From NCBI GenBank assembly GCA_945898105.1, contig CAMDHL010000038.1, positions 1 to 12,793 on the forward strand: 12,793 nucleotides of DNA. The letters are read 5' to 3'. The position numbers and the translations under genes were made by a program. The notes beneath the pieces were generated by a model, which worked only from the letters and a program-made list of their open reading frames with translations, did not search any database and had not been told where the DNA came from. Shown here in pieces: positions 1 through 8,774 of the stretch. Numbering within the stretch: the stretch's first letter is position 1; every line of letters starts with the position of its first letter. The stretch comes from Comamonas sp. lk (GTDB taxonomy: Bacteria; Pseudomonadota; Gammaproteobacteria; Burkholderiales; Burkholderiaceae_C).

Positions 1-751
1 ACAGCTTCGTGAGATAAGGCAAACCGGCTTATCGGTGCTTGAGATGGCTGGGCGAATCAACGAAGTATCAATGCGGGCGCAACAATCTGCGGAGGTTGCG
101 CGGCTATCGCTAATTACTTCAAACTCCGGGTTGATTGCGGTCCAGGACACGATAGAAGGAATGAACACCTTGCGTGAGCAAATCCAAGAAACATCAAAGC
201 GTATTAAGCGATTGGGCGAATCCTCACAGGAAATTGGCGAGATTACAGAGATCATCTCAGACATTACCGAGCAGACAAATGTACTGGCACTGAATGCTGC
301 CATACAGGCAGCATCAGCCGGTGAAGCTGGGCGTGGCTTTGCCGTAGTGGCGGAAGAAGTTCAGCGTTTGGCGGTACGTTCAGCAGAAGCCACCCAGCAA
401 ATCGCTGGGATTGTTAGGGCCATTCAAGGGGACACCCAGGATGCGATTGGCGCTATGGAAAGATCAGCACAAGGGGTAATCGCAGGTGCAAATTTGTCAG
501 ACAAAGCTGGTGCTGCGCTATCCGACATTGACAAGATAAGCAGACAGGTCGCTGATCAGGTGGAAAGTATCTCGGTTACCACATTGCGTGAAGCGGCGAT
601 GGCAAATGATGTCGCGAAGAGCATTCAAAACATCTTCACAGTGACCGAACAAACAGAAAGAGGCAATCTGTCCACCGCGGCAGAGGTACACAGACTTGCA
701 CTGGTGGCCAATGAGCTACGGAAGTCTGTTGCAAGATTCAAGGTTAAATAA
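1..751 (+). CDS. pilJ: PilJ-type methyl-accepting chemotaxis protein, C-terminal part (5' end outside window)
   Basis: This is the cytoplasmic signalling half of a chemoreceptor that would relay signals to the kinase encoded next to it. The frame is open from base 2 with no stop before it, so the GTG at 35 is probably internal and the true start lies left of the window; about 249 residues are visible. The MCP hairpin tip lies at bases ~265-400, with the core [20 protein letters not shown] followed by [17 protein letters not shown] and EEVQRLAxRSA are typical of PilJ rather than of flagellar receptors. The flanking helices are long, alanine-rich and coiled-coil-like. The protein ends [12 protein letters not shown] with no CheR-binding pentapeptide, as usual for PilJ. 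No membrane segments are visible because the N-terminal part is missing. The MCP family is certain; the PilJ assignment rests on these tip residues and on pilL following 47 bases later. Confidence 0.9.
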   Translation, partial: QLREIRQTGLSVLEMAGRINEVSMRAQQSAEVARLSLITSNSGLIAVQDTIEGMNTLREQIQETSKRIKRLGESSQEIGEITEIISDITEQTNVLALNAAIQAASAGEAGRGFAVVAEEVQRLAVRSAEATQQIAGIVRAIQGDTQDAIGAMERSAQGVIAGANLSDKAGAALSDIDKISRQVADQVESISVTTLREAAMANDVAKSIQNIFTVTEQTERGNLSTAAEVHRLALVANELRKSVARFKVK

Positions 752-798
752 ATCTCAATATCTCAAACTTCTTTAACAAGTTTTTAAACCTTTCAAGT

Positions 799-3700
799 AT
801 GTCGGCTTCAGAAGAAAAAACAAAGTTTGAAAATCAACCAAGAGAGCTCGCCCCTCTAACTTGGGTACTTCCTGATATTCGCAAATCATTTCCAATGGCT
901 GTAAGCGCCTTACGCCATTTTTCTATAAACACAAAAAACCGGCGACAAGGCGCTGAAGATGATCTTTCAGACGGTGTCTTGCGCGACGTTTCCCGCCAAT
1001 TTCGTCAGTCGCGCAGTGCGATGGATATCATTGGACAAGAGGGTGTCGCAATCATAATTGCCGTCTTGGAAAATCTGGTTGAGATATTTGCTGAAAATCC
1101 TGCGGTCTGCACAGAAAAAGCGATTCAATGCATTGAGAATGCAACAAGGGGCATCATTGAATTTCTAGAAGCCGTGCTTAGGGGGCGCAATGCGTCTGAA
1201 GTAGGGCTATTTCCTCAATACCGGGAATTAGCACTACTTATAAATAGTCCGCGTATACATCCAGCCGATTTATGGTGCGTGAATTGGACATGGCGCGATC
1301 TAAAGGTGTCCACGTTCAAATCGAAGTTGGCTGCAAGTCCCAGTCTGAAACTAAAGATGGATGATGCGCTTCTACGTTTTCTAAATGCCGGCGACTTGCA
1401 AGCGGCGAGGGAGTTAGCGTTGCATTGCTCAGGATTGGCATGCGCCAGTGAAGAGCTTGCGAACAGAACGTTTTGGTCAATTGCAGCTGGATTTTTCGAG
1501 GCTTCTGCACACTCCTTGTTATCGGTGGATATATATGTCAAACGCGCAGCTTCTCAAATCTTGCAGCAATTGAGCGTATTGTCTAAAGATGTTAGTCCCT
1601 CTGAGCGAGTCGCACAAGATGTAGCATTTTTCGTATTAAGAGCTTCTCCGACTGATCTGGAGCAGCTGCCATTTATTCGAGAAGCGCGCCAAGTCTATGC
1701 GGACATGGAAGTCTTCAGAGGCGATTACAACGAATTACTGTACGGGCGTATTGATCCTGTGCAATTGGACTACCTACGACGGAGATTGGGTTCATTGTCG
1801 GAAAGTTGGTCCGCCTGGGTTGCAGGCGATGTCAGCCGCACTTCTGCGGTCACCCAGCATATGTCCTCCGTTGGTGATTCTTTGCTAGCGCTGAGCCCAC
1901 AAAGCGATTCTTTGGTGCGGGCGCTTTCAATGGCGGTATCTGCTGCGTTATCGGCTGATGCTAAGCCTAATGCAAGCCTGGCTATCGAAGTTGCGACTAC
2001 GATTTTGTACCTGGAAGCTGTCTATGAAGATTTAGATCAGGCAAGCGAATTCATAGGTGAAAGGTCGAATGCGCTAGCCCGCAGACTATCTCAAGTTACC
2101 GAAGGTTTAGCGCCAGAGGCGGTAGAGCCTTGGATGGAGGCTCTGTACCGTAGGCGAAGCGAACGCAATAGCATGAGCAGCGTTACGAGTGAGCTCCGTG
2201 TTACCTTGTTTGCAGTGGAATCAGCCTTGGAGAAATATCGCGTTGATCCGTCAGATTCAAGTATTTTGGTGCTGATCTCGGGTTACTTGTCCCAAATGTA
2301 TGGGGTGTTTTCTGTTCTTGGTCTCTACCAGGCCGCTAATGCGGTATTTAAGATCCGTGAAATACTTGATAGCCACATGGCTAACGCGCGCAGAAACCAC
2401 CCGATACCCATCAAGGTATATGAGCAAATAGCAGGTAGCGTCAGTACATTAGGTTTCTTAATAGACTTACTTAACTACCAAATTGGAATAGCTAAGGAAA
2501 TGTTTTTTTATGATACGAAATCTGGAGAATTTCGTTATCTCAACGGGCGCGGTGTCGGAGCGCCCAGTGCTAGTACAAGTAATCGTCCTGAATCGATTCC
2601 TAAACCCAGTCAAAAGCAAGATGAATTTAGGCCGACTATGCCAGTGTTACAGGCACCGCAGGAAGCGCGGCCCCCCGAAAATAGCGGCGAGTTTATCGAA
2701 ACCTCTGTCGCATTCGAAAAAGATGATGACCGTGATATTTTGCTGATCTTTTTGGATGAAGCCAAAGAGGTGCTCGAATTTGCCCAAAGTACCCTGCGAT
2801 CATCTGGCTGGCAACACGCTGATTCATCGCATCTAAATACCATCCGAAGGACATTTCACACTCTTAAGGGCGGTGCGAGGATGGTTGGACTCGAGGAGTT
2901 TGGAGAAGCGGCGTGGTCATTTGAAATGCTTCTGACACAGTGGGAGGATGACAATCGAGAAATAACATTACAATTTTTGGAATTGATCTCTCAAGCGCTA
3001 GAAGCGTTTACGACATGGGCTCAGTGCATCTCTCTAAATCGAACTCCACCATGGACAACTGAAGTATTTCAGACACGAGCGAACGCCATGCTGCAAGAGC
3101 AGCGATTTATTCCATTTACCCTGACGCATGAGCAATCGCTAGTTGAGCGTGAAGTTGAAAAGGTCTCCGCTTCCTTGTCCGACTCTATCGCCGAGGGCTT
3201 TGATTCCCTGCAGACGGCTGACATGGCGCAGTCAGGCGTGCTGCCGGACGAGTCATCAAACAAGTTTCCGGAAGAATTTTTTGAAATATTTTTGTCAGAG
3301 ACAAGCGATTGGGCTTTTGCGTTACTTGAGGAGGTAAAAAACTGGCAGCTAGGTAAAAAAGACCCAAACATTGACGTTGCGCAATCGCTCGCGCACTCCA
3401 TACGTGGAAATTCTGCTGCTGTTGGAATTCCAGCTATCACGCAGTTAGCACTGGCTATTGAAGAAGCCATGGAGCGGGTCAAGGCTCATCAGATACCAGT
3501 GATGGTCTTTGCGTCCGAAGTTTTAACTGCGGCCAATGTGCTTCATGATTTGGTACGACATTGCGCACACGATCGCTCGCCTTCGTTGGATACTGAAATT
3601 TTAGAGATGTTATTGCAACTCGGGAAAACTGACGGCGTAGAGGGTGATATCTCTAAATCCCAGCGTTCAGTTGCGATTAATGAACGATTGGTTGAGGAAG

Positions 3701-6126
3701 ATCGGGCCCCATCTGAAACTAGAACGTTAAAGTCCGTTGGCAGCACCTTAGATGAATGGACGTTTCCGGCGCGGGCATCAATCATCCCGCCTGCTATCAC
3801 TATGGAGTCGCTTGAGGACGATGAGCAGCTTGACAGCCAGGACAGTCTGGACATAGAGCTGTTACCTATTTTCCAAGAAGAAGCTGCCGAACTGATGCCC
3901 TCACTGGGGACGGCTCTGCGGCGTTGGAGCGATCAGCCATTGGAGTTAGCACACCGGGCTAGTGTCTTGCGCCTGCTGCATACGCTGAAGGGGAGTAGTA
4001 GACTTGCCGGGGCGTTGCGTCTTGGAGAGCTCACCCATCGCATGGAATCCTCCATTGAGTTTGTAAAGTCTTCGCGCACATCAACGACGGAAATTGATCG
4101 GTTTCTTGGCCAATTTGATCGCCTGAACAAAATGTTTGTCTCCTTAGGACAGCAGGCTGAAACCGGTGAACAGCAAGGTGGCGAAGATGGCAATTTGGTG
4201 AGTGTTGGTTGTTCTGCCGATGGGACTACTCCGTCGGAAGTTATTACGAAGCAAAGAGCCCATACGTCGCTGCCTAGTTTGATCAGGGTGCGTGCAGCCG
4301 TCGTTGAAAGATTGGTCGATGAGGCGGGAGAGATCGCAGTGCAGCGATCGCGACTGGAGTCCCATTTGGGCCAGATCACTGCTTCACTAACTGATCTCCA
4401 ACAAACCTTGGACCGTTTGGGTCAGCAACTTCGCGAGTTGGAATTACAGGCGGATATCCGGATCCAATCACGCGCATTGGCAAATTTGGATGCCAGCCAG
4501 CAATTTGATCCTTTGGAGTTTGATCGCTTTACGCGTTTGCAAGAAATATCTCGGATGATGGCTGAGTCAGTGGGAGATGTGGCAACCGTCCGTAGAAATG
4601 TACAAACAGCCCTTTACGCATCCAAAGAAGACTTAGAGCAACAGGCACGTCAGACGCGAGAACTGCAACGTGACCTTCTGCGCATGCGACTCGTAGACTT
4701 TGAGGCAGTAGCAGATCGCTTTTACGGCGTGGTGCGCCAGGCTGCCAAAGAGCTAGGCAAGCGCGTAACCTTAGATATAGAGGGTGGACGTCTGGAGGTC
4801 GACCGCAGCGTCCTGGAAAGAATGACGCCGGCATTTGAGCATTTGCTGCGTAATGCCGTGGTGCATGGCATCGAGGCGCCGGCTGAACGAGCTTCAGCGG
4901 GAAAACCCGTTGATGGAGCCATATCGATATCCGTAAGCCAGGAGGGCAACGATGTGGCAGTCGTTTTCCGCGATGATGGGCGAGGAATTTCAGGAGAAAA
5001 AATTCGAGCCAAAGCGATACAACTTGGCCTAATCTCAGGTAATGACGATCTAGATGATGAAGCACTCTTTCAGTTGGTATTTAAGCCTGGATTTTCTACT
5101 TCTGCAGAGGTATCTGAATTGGCGGGAAGGGGAATTGGACTGGATGTGGTGTTATCTGAGGTCAAGGCCTTGGGAGGGCGTATCGAGACCCATTCGGAAC
5201 TTGGCGTTGGCACCCAATTCAAGCTCGTGTTTCCACTTACAACTGCGGTTACGCAGGTGCTATTGTTTCGGACCGGAAAATCCACGATAGGTATTCCTGC
5301 CGCTTTGGTGGAAGCCGTGGTGCGACTGACTACCCCCTCATTGCAGAAGGCATATTTGGAGGGTCACTACGCGGTTGATCAAGACGTAACAATTCCCTTC
5401 TACGGTTCTTCGGCCTTACTACAGATGCGCTCCGATGCTATAAATGCGACGACCACCGACCACTCCCTCGTTTTGTTGCGAGGTGCGGGCCAAAGAATTG
5501 CCGTACATGTCGATGAAGTGCTGGGTAATCGCGAGGTGGTGGTTAAAAATCTGGGTCCGCAGCTTTCCCGTTTACCCGGCTTGGCAGGCATTACCGTGCT
5601 GCCTTCGGGGGCTACAGTATTTATCTATAACCCTATTGCGCTAGCGTCTGTTTACGGGCAAGAGGCACGCCGAGATCCGTCAAACTCACTGCATCCTTCT
5701 GATCGGGATATGGATGACGTACCGATCGAGGCTCCACTGATATTGGTGGTGGATGATGCGATTACCGTGCGCCGTGTAATCCAACGTTTATTGGTTCGTG
5801 AAGGTTATAAGGTCGCCCTAGCTAACGATGGCCTACACGCCCTGCAGGTTTTGGAGCAGCAAAGACCGCTTATGGTTCTATCTGACATTGAAATGCCGCG
5901 CATGGACGGCTTTGAGCTTGTACGTAGCATTCGTTCACGTGTGGAGTATGCAGATTTACCGATTGTGATGATTAGCTCTCGTATTGCGCAAAAGCACCAA
6001 GATCATGCTTTTTCGCTCGGCGCTAATCATTACCTTGGCAAGCCCTATTCCGAGACTCAATTGCTGAATTTGATTCGTACGCAAGTCCAAGCCACACGCG
6101 GAGAAGTAAGCCTAGCTATCCATTAA
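799..6126 (+). CDS. pilL: Hybrid CheA-type histidine kinase of the Pil-Chp system (PilL/ChpA), 1775 residues
   Basis: This cytoplasmic kinase would receive signals from PilJ and phosphorylate PilG/PilH-type regulators controlling type IV pili. Residues ~15-600 form the PilL-type N-terminal region, with degenerate Hpt-like helices in which Arg69 and Ser498 sit where the His would be. Hpt modules with a His lie at H687 (HTLKGGARMVG), H866 (HSIRGNSAAVG, Arg replacing the motif Lys) and H1061 (HTLKGSSRLAG). A CheA-like dimerisation helix region spans ~1157-1330. The ATP-binding domain has its N-box at H1348-H1356 (N1352), DDGRGI at 1392-1397 and GRGIGL at 1443-1448. A CheW-like domain follows at ~1480-1620. 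A receiver domain occupies ~1646-1770, with D1652/D1653, phospho-acceptor D1696, S1726 and K1748. The protein is shorter than Pseudomonas ChpA (~2470 residues). No clear Shine-Dalgarno precedes the ATG, but the conserved region begins at about residue 17, which supports this start. It lies 47 bases after pilJ and is probably co-transcribed. Confidence 0.95.
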   Translation: MSASEEKTKFENQPRELAPLTWVLPDIRKSFPMAVSALRHFSINTKNRRQGAEDDLSDGVLRDVSRQFRQSRSAMDIIGQEGVAIIIAVLENLVEIFAENPAVCTEKAIQCIENATRGIIEFLEAVLRGRNASEVGLFPQYRELALLINSPRIHPADLWCVNWTWRDLKVSTFKSKLAASPSLKLKMDDALLRFLNAGDLQAARELALHCSGLACASEELANRTFWSIAAGFFEASAHSLLSVDIYVKRAASQILQQLSVLSKDVSPSERVAQDVAFFVLRASPTDLEQLPFIREARQVYADMEVFRGDYNELLYGRIDPVQLDYLRRRLGSLSESWSAWVAGDVSRTSAVTQHMSSVGDSLLALSPQSDSLVRALSMAVSAALSADAKPNASLAIEVATTILYLEAVYEDLDQASEFIGERSNALARRLSQVTEGLAPEAVEPWMEALYRRRSERNSMSSVTSELRVTLFAVESALEKYRVDPSDSSILVLISGYLSQMYGVFSVLGLYQAANAVFKIREILDSHMANARRNHPIPIKVYEQIAGSVSTLGFLIDLLNYQIGIAKEMFFYDTKSGEFRYLNGRGVGAPSASTSNRPESIPKPSQKQDEFRPTMPVLQAPQEARPPENSGEFIETSVAFEKDDDRDILLIFLDEAKEVLEFAQSTLRSSGWQHADSSHLNTIRRTFHTLKGGARMVGLEEFGEAAWSFEMLLTQWEDDNREITLQFLELISQALEAFTTWAQCISLNRTPPWTTEVFQTRANAMLQEQRFIPFTLTHEQSLVEREVEKVSASLSDSIAEGFDSLQTADMAQSGVLPDESSNKFPEEFFEIFLSETSDWAFALLEEVKNWQLGKKDPNIDVAQSLAHSIRGNSAAVGIPAITQLALAIEEAMERVKAHQIPVMVFASEVLTAANVLHDLVRHCAHDRSPSLDTEILEMLLQLGKTDGVEGDISKSQRSVAINERLVEEDRAPSETRTLKSVGSTLDEWTFPARASIIPPAITMESLEDDEQLDSQDSLDIELLPIFQEEAAELMPSLGTALRRWSDQPLELAHRASVLRLLHTLKGSSRLAGALRLGELTHRMESSIEFVKSSRTSTTEIDRFLGQFDRLNKMFVSLGQQAETGEQQGGEDGNLVSVGCSADGTTPSEVITKQRAHTSLPSLIRVRAAVVERLVDEAGEIAVQRSRLESHLGQITASLTDLQQTLDRLGQQLRELELQADIRIQSRALANLDASQQFDPLEFDRFTRLQEISRMMAESVGDVATVRRNVQTALYASKEDLEQQARQTRELQRDLLRMRLVDFEAVADRFYGVVRQAAKELGKRVTLDIEGGRLEVDRSVLERMTPAFEHLLRNAVVHGIEAPAERASAGKPVDGAISISVSQEGNDVAVVFRDDGRGISGEKIRAKAIQLGLISGNDDLDDEALFQLVFKPGFSTSAEVSELAGRGIGLDVVLSEVKALGGRIETHSELGVGTQFKLVFPLTTAVTQVLLFRTGKSTIGIPAALVEAVVRLTTPSLQKAYLEGHYAVDQDVTIPFYGSSALLQMRSDAINATTTDHSLVLLRGAGQRIAVHVDEVLGNREVVVKNLGPQLSRLPGLAGITVLPSGATVFIYNPIALASVYGQEARRDPSNSLHPSDRDMDDVPIEAPLILVVDDAITVRRVIQRLLVREGYKVALANDGLHALQVLEQQRPLMVLSDIEMPRMDGFELVRSIRSRVEYADLPIVMISSRIAQKHQDHAFSLGANHYLGKPYSETQLLNLIRTQVQATRGEVSLAIH

Positions 6127-8351
6127 AGCGCCGCGATAGAGCGCAACAATTCGTCTGTATCCAAAAGCTCTGACATCAGCGCAGGTGCTTGACCTGGCCG
6201 ATGCAATACATAGACCGGAACGCCGTTGCGTCCGAGTTGTTGTAAGGCTTGACTAATCGCTGCATCTTTACGCGTCCAGTCAGCTCGCAAAAGAAGGACG
6301 TTTTTGGCTTCAAAAGCAGTTAATACTTCGGCTTTGGACAGCACATTTTGCTTGTTGTACTGGCAGGTAATGCACCAAGCGGCGGTAAAGTCGATGAAGA
6401 CGGGCCTTCCCTGCTTGTGCGCGTCATTTACTGCTGCTACAGACCAATCTCTCCATACCGAAGCGCCCACCACGGGATTGGGTGACGGGCTGAAGGCCGC
6501 CAACGTGGCCCGACCGGCAATCATGGCAGTGAAAAGGGACACGGCGAGGGCGATCGCACCGAATATCAACCTGCCTCGCCCTCTCAGGCTCCAAGCCCAG
6601 ACGCACAACGCCATGCAAAGTAGCAACAAAGCCAGCGCAGCGGCCCCATCGGCTCCGACTAAGTGTGCCATTACCCACAACAACCAGACTACTGTGGCGG
6701 CCATAGGGAACACCATGAACCTGCGCAGTTGCTCCATCCACGGCCCAGGCCGCGGTAAGCGTTGAGCAAGTGCCGCGCTATTACTGACCAGTGCAAACGG
6801 AAGGGCTAAGCCCAGTCCTAGGGCTAAGAATATGCCCATGGCTTGCCAGGCCGGTAAGCTAACTGCCAATCCAATAGACGCTCCCATAAATGGTGCGGTG
6901 CAGGGGGATGCAACCACGACGGCCAAAACGCCCGATAGTGCTGCATCCCTTGCCGGATGACTTAGATGCATGCCAGCCAAGTTGCTTGGTACGGGCACTG
7001 AGAGGTGGAACAAGTCCATTAAATTGAGGCAGATCAGCGTGAACAGCACGGTCAAGAAAACAATTACGGCGGGCGATTGGAGATGGAAACCCCAGCCGAG
7101 TTCTTGCCCACCCGCACGCAAAACCAGCAACACGCCGCCTAATGCCAACATGGAAACCAGCACACCGCCGGTGTAAGCCAAGGCTTGAACCCGTCGACCC
7201 GCTTTGGTGCTTACCGTGTTTGTCAGGCCTAATGCTTTGATCGCCAGTATGGGAAAAACGCATGGCATCAAATTGAGTAGAAGTCCGCCGACAAACGCTG
7301 CAAGCAAGGCTCCCCAATAGCTGAGCTCTGATTGGTTGGTGCTTATGGCGGGCATAAGTTCCCCCAATTCAGGCGAAGCGGTAGCGCCCGGCCCTGGAGC
7401 GGGCCATGCTCCCTCAATGGGAGCGCTTGCGCGCAAGGACTGTTCACCAAGCACCAACAAGAGGTCTAAATTGTCCGGACTGCTGGCCCGCTGCGGTGAA
7501 AGTGCTAGCCTCGCTGACCAGTTATCGCCCTCCCAGACCTGGGTGGCTGGCAAAAGCGAGGCCGAGTCTGTGGCCTTTGAAGCTGATAGGCGGTCCTCCT
7601 GCGCGGGCATAAGTGGAGTCGCAAATACCGATGGCATTTCTGGAAACGCGGAAATTGCCTTCCCCCGCCACGTTGCAGGAAGGCCGCTAAGGTTCAAAAC
7701 CAATGCGTTTCCATCCAAATGGGTCCGCATGCGCCCTGCAAAACTCAGTGGCCTGTGCGCTTGCGCCGAGTCAAATAGTGCGCCGTGCAAGGCGGTAGAA
7801 CTGCTGACCGGTAGCTTGAGGGAGAAATCACCTTCCTGAGGAATACATTCCTGCCGACACACCAGCCAGGACGCATGCAACCGCACCTCAAAAGTCTCGC
7901 CTTGGTGCGCATAGCCCTTAGGCCAATCGACCTGCACGGGTAGCAGCACTTTGCCTTCGTAGCCTAGGTTGGCAAGTTGCCCGATAGCCAGTTTCTTTGG
8001 TACAGGCCACTCTATGGGCCCGGCCCTTGCGCCCTGCGGCAGTGTCCAATGCAGTTCGGTGGCCAGCCCGGAATCGCCGGGGTTGATCCAATAGCTATGC
8101 CATTGGGGCTGGTGTTCGAGCAGTAAGCCCAATTTCAGCAGCTTGCCCGAACCCAAGCCCTGGGGCGCGTGGGCGACCAGCTGGGCCCGTATTTCTGGAA
8201 ATTCCACGGTGGAGCCGGCGTCCACTGCCAGCTTGCCTTGCGCCAGACCTGAATGGCACAAAACCATCCCTAGAAGCAGGCCTAGCGAGGCCCTTTGTAG
8301 GCGCCAAATCTGAGATTTGAGCAAATAAGTAGTTAAAGTGAATAAGTTCAT
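6123..8351 (-). CDS. dsbD: DsbD/ScsB-type thiol:disulfide interchange reductase, 742 residues
   Basis: This inner-membrane protein would carry electrons from cytoplasmic thioredoxin to periplasmic thiol-disulfide proteins. The N-terminus has a signal peptide (hydrophobic stretch ~21-37, likely cut after GLA). A periplasmic DsbD-N/DsbC-corrector-like domain fills ~40-320 and contains the Cys pair C165 and C169 (WLVCRQEC). The CcdA-like membrane domain spans ~345-620 with about eight hydrophobic segments; its redox cysteines sit in NLMPCVFPILA (C364) and ASPCTAPFMG (C484). The C-terminal thioredoxin-like domain (~630-742) has the active site WCITC (C660, C663). All six expected cysteines are present. 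The protein is longer than E. coli DsbD (565 residues), mainly in the N-terminal domain, so it resembles the ScsB-like branch. No good Shine-Dalgarno precedes the ATG, and a TTG nine codons downstream would also leave a signal peptide. Its stop overlaps the convergent pilL stop. The DUF167 gene lies 97 bases upstream on the same strand. Confidence 0.93.
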   Translation of the reverse strand: MNLFTLTTYLLKSQIWRLQRASLGLLLGMVLCHSGLAQGKLAVDAGSTVEFPEIRAQLVAHAPQGLGSGKLLKLGLLLEHQPQWHSYWINPGDSGLATELHWTLPQGARAGPIEWPVPKKLAIGQLANLGYEGKVLLPVQVDWPKGYAHQGETFEVRLHASWLVCRQECIPQEGDFSLKLPVSSSTALHGALFDSAQAHRPLSFAGRMRTHLDGNALVLNLSGLPATWRGKAISAFPEMPSVFATPLMPAQEDRLSASKATDSASLLPATQVWEGDNWSARLALSPQRASSPDNLDLLLVLGEQSLRASAPIEGAWPAPGPGATASPELGELMPAISTNQSELSYWGALLAAFVGGLLLNLMPCVFPILAIKALGLTNTVSTKAGRRVQALAYTGGVLVSMLALGGVLLVLRAGGQELGWGFHLQSPAVIVFLTVLFTLICLNLMDLFHLSVPVPSNLAGMHLSHPARDAALSGVLAVVVASPCTAPFMGASIGLAVSLPAWQAMGIFLALGLGLALPFALVSNSAALAQRLPRPGPWMEQLRRFMVFPMAATVVWLLWVMAHLVGADGAAALALLLLCMALCVWAWSLRGRGRLIFGAIALAVSLFTAMIAGRATLAAFSPSPNPVVGASVWRDWSVAAVNDAHKQGRPVFIDFTAAWCITCQYNKQNVLSKAEVLTAFEAKNVLLLRADWTRKDAAISQALQQLGRNGVPVYVLHRPGQAPALMSELLDTDELLRSIAAL

Positions 8352-8448
8352 TCGATCAGGGGAATATCGAGCCCGATGTCAATTTGCGCTGGCCCACGCC
8401 TCCCTTGTGTGCTAGATCCTATTGTCCTACTTTGGTGGTGGGGCGGCG

Positions 8449-8757
8449 CTAGCGGGGCCAATCGCCAAATACGGCTGGCCATTTCTGCGGTTGCTTGATA
8501 CGTATTTGTTTGTGCACACTTTCGCGTCCGAATACCAGCGCAATGTCCCTTTCTCGTACCCCGAAAAGCGGCGCCAAAAAACGCAGCATATGGTCGGTAG
8601 CGCGACCCTTTTGCGGCGATGCCGTGACACTAACCTTTAGTTGATTACCTTTGGGTTTGCCTATCGCGTCCTTGGTCGCCGCCGGGCGACCGAGAATATT
8701 GACGACTAAAGTGTCCCCATCCCAGAAAAAGTAGTTTTCCTCGCTTGCTTGGCCCAT
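8449..8757 (-). CDS. DUF167 family protein (YggU/UPF0235-like), 102 residues
   Basis: This is a small soluble protein of the widespread DUF167 family, whose function is not established. The sequence fits the family along nearly its whole length: an opening strand WDGDTLVVNILG, a central GNQLKVSVTASPQKGRATD that matches the usual G-x-x-LKV-x-V-x-A-x-P-x-x-G-x-A core, the helix MLRFLAPLFGVRERDI, and the closing strand ALVFGRESVHKQIRI. The family is usually 90-110 residues. An in-frame TAG lies just upstream (8773-8775), so the ATG at 8757 is the first possible start and is only five codons inside the frame; no Shine-Dalgarno is obvious. A competing plus-strand frame (8422-8640) covers part of it but has no family resemblance. 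In many proteobacteria DUF167 genes sit beside yggT; no yggT is here. The gene is divergent from the radical SAM gene, with 17 bases between the start codons. Confidence 0.88.
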   Translation of the reverse strand: MGQASEENYFFWDGDTLVVNILGRPAATKDAIGKPKGNQLKVSVTASPQKGRATDHMLRFLAPLFGVRERDIALVFGRESVHKQIRIKQPQKWPAVFGDWPR

Positions 8758-8774
8758 GAACCCATAATAAGGCT
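8758..8774. promoter_or_regulatory. 17-bp divergent spacer between DUF167 and radical SAM genes
   Basis: Only these 17 bases lie between the two start codons. This is too short to hold even one complete promoter, so promoters for either gene must overlap the coding sequence of the other or lie further away. The AAGG at 8769-8772 is only two bases from the radical SAM ATG, too close to be a normal ribosome binding site. Regulation through overlap is inference. Confidence 0.5.

Noticed and set aside
765..783. A/T-rich hairpin AAACTT/AAGTTT between pilJ and pilL
   Set aside because: Six weak pairs with only a short T run; too weak to call a terminator between two genes expected to be co-transcribed.
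4529..5065. Minus-strand frame of 178 codons inside pilL
   Set aside because: It lies opposite the CheA kinase core, where the plus-strand frame has all expected motifs; its translation is His/Leu/Arg-rich and family-less.
7336..7839. Plus-strand frame of 167 codons opposite dsbD
   Set aside because: It mirrors the G/C-rich codon pattern of the dsbD N-terminal domain and has no family resemblance.
8354..8382. Perfect TTGACA on the minus strand (8377-8382) upstream of dsbD
   Set aside because: No acceptable -10 hexamer occurs at 16-18 bases, and a start site there would fall at the dsbD start codon.
8422..8640. Plus-strand frame of 72 codons opposite the DUF167 gene
   Set aside because: The minus-strand frame has clear DUF167 sequence along its whole length, so this is a shadow.
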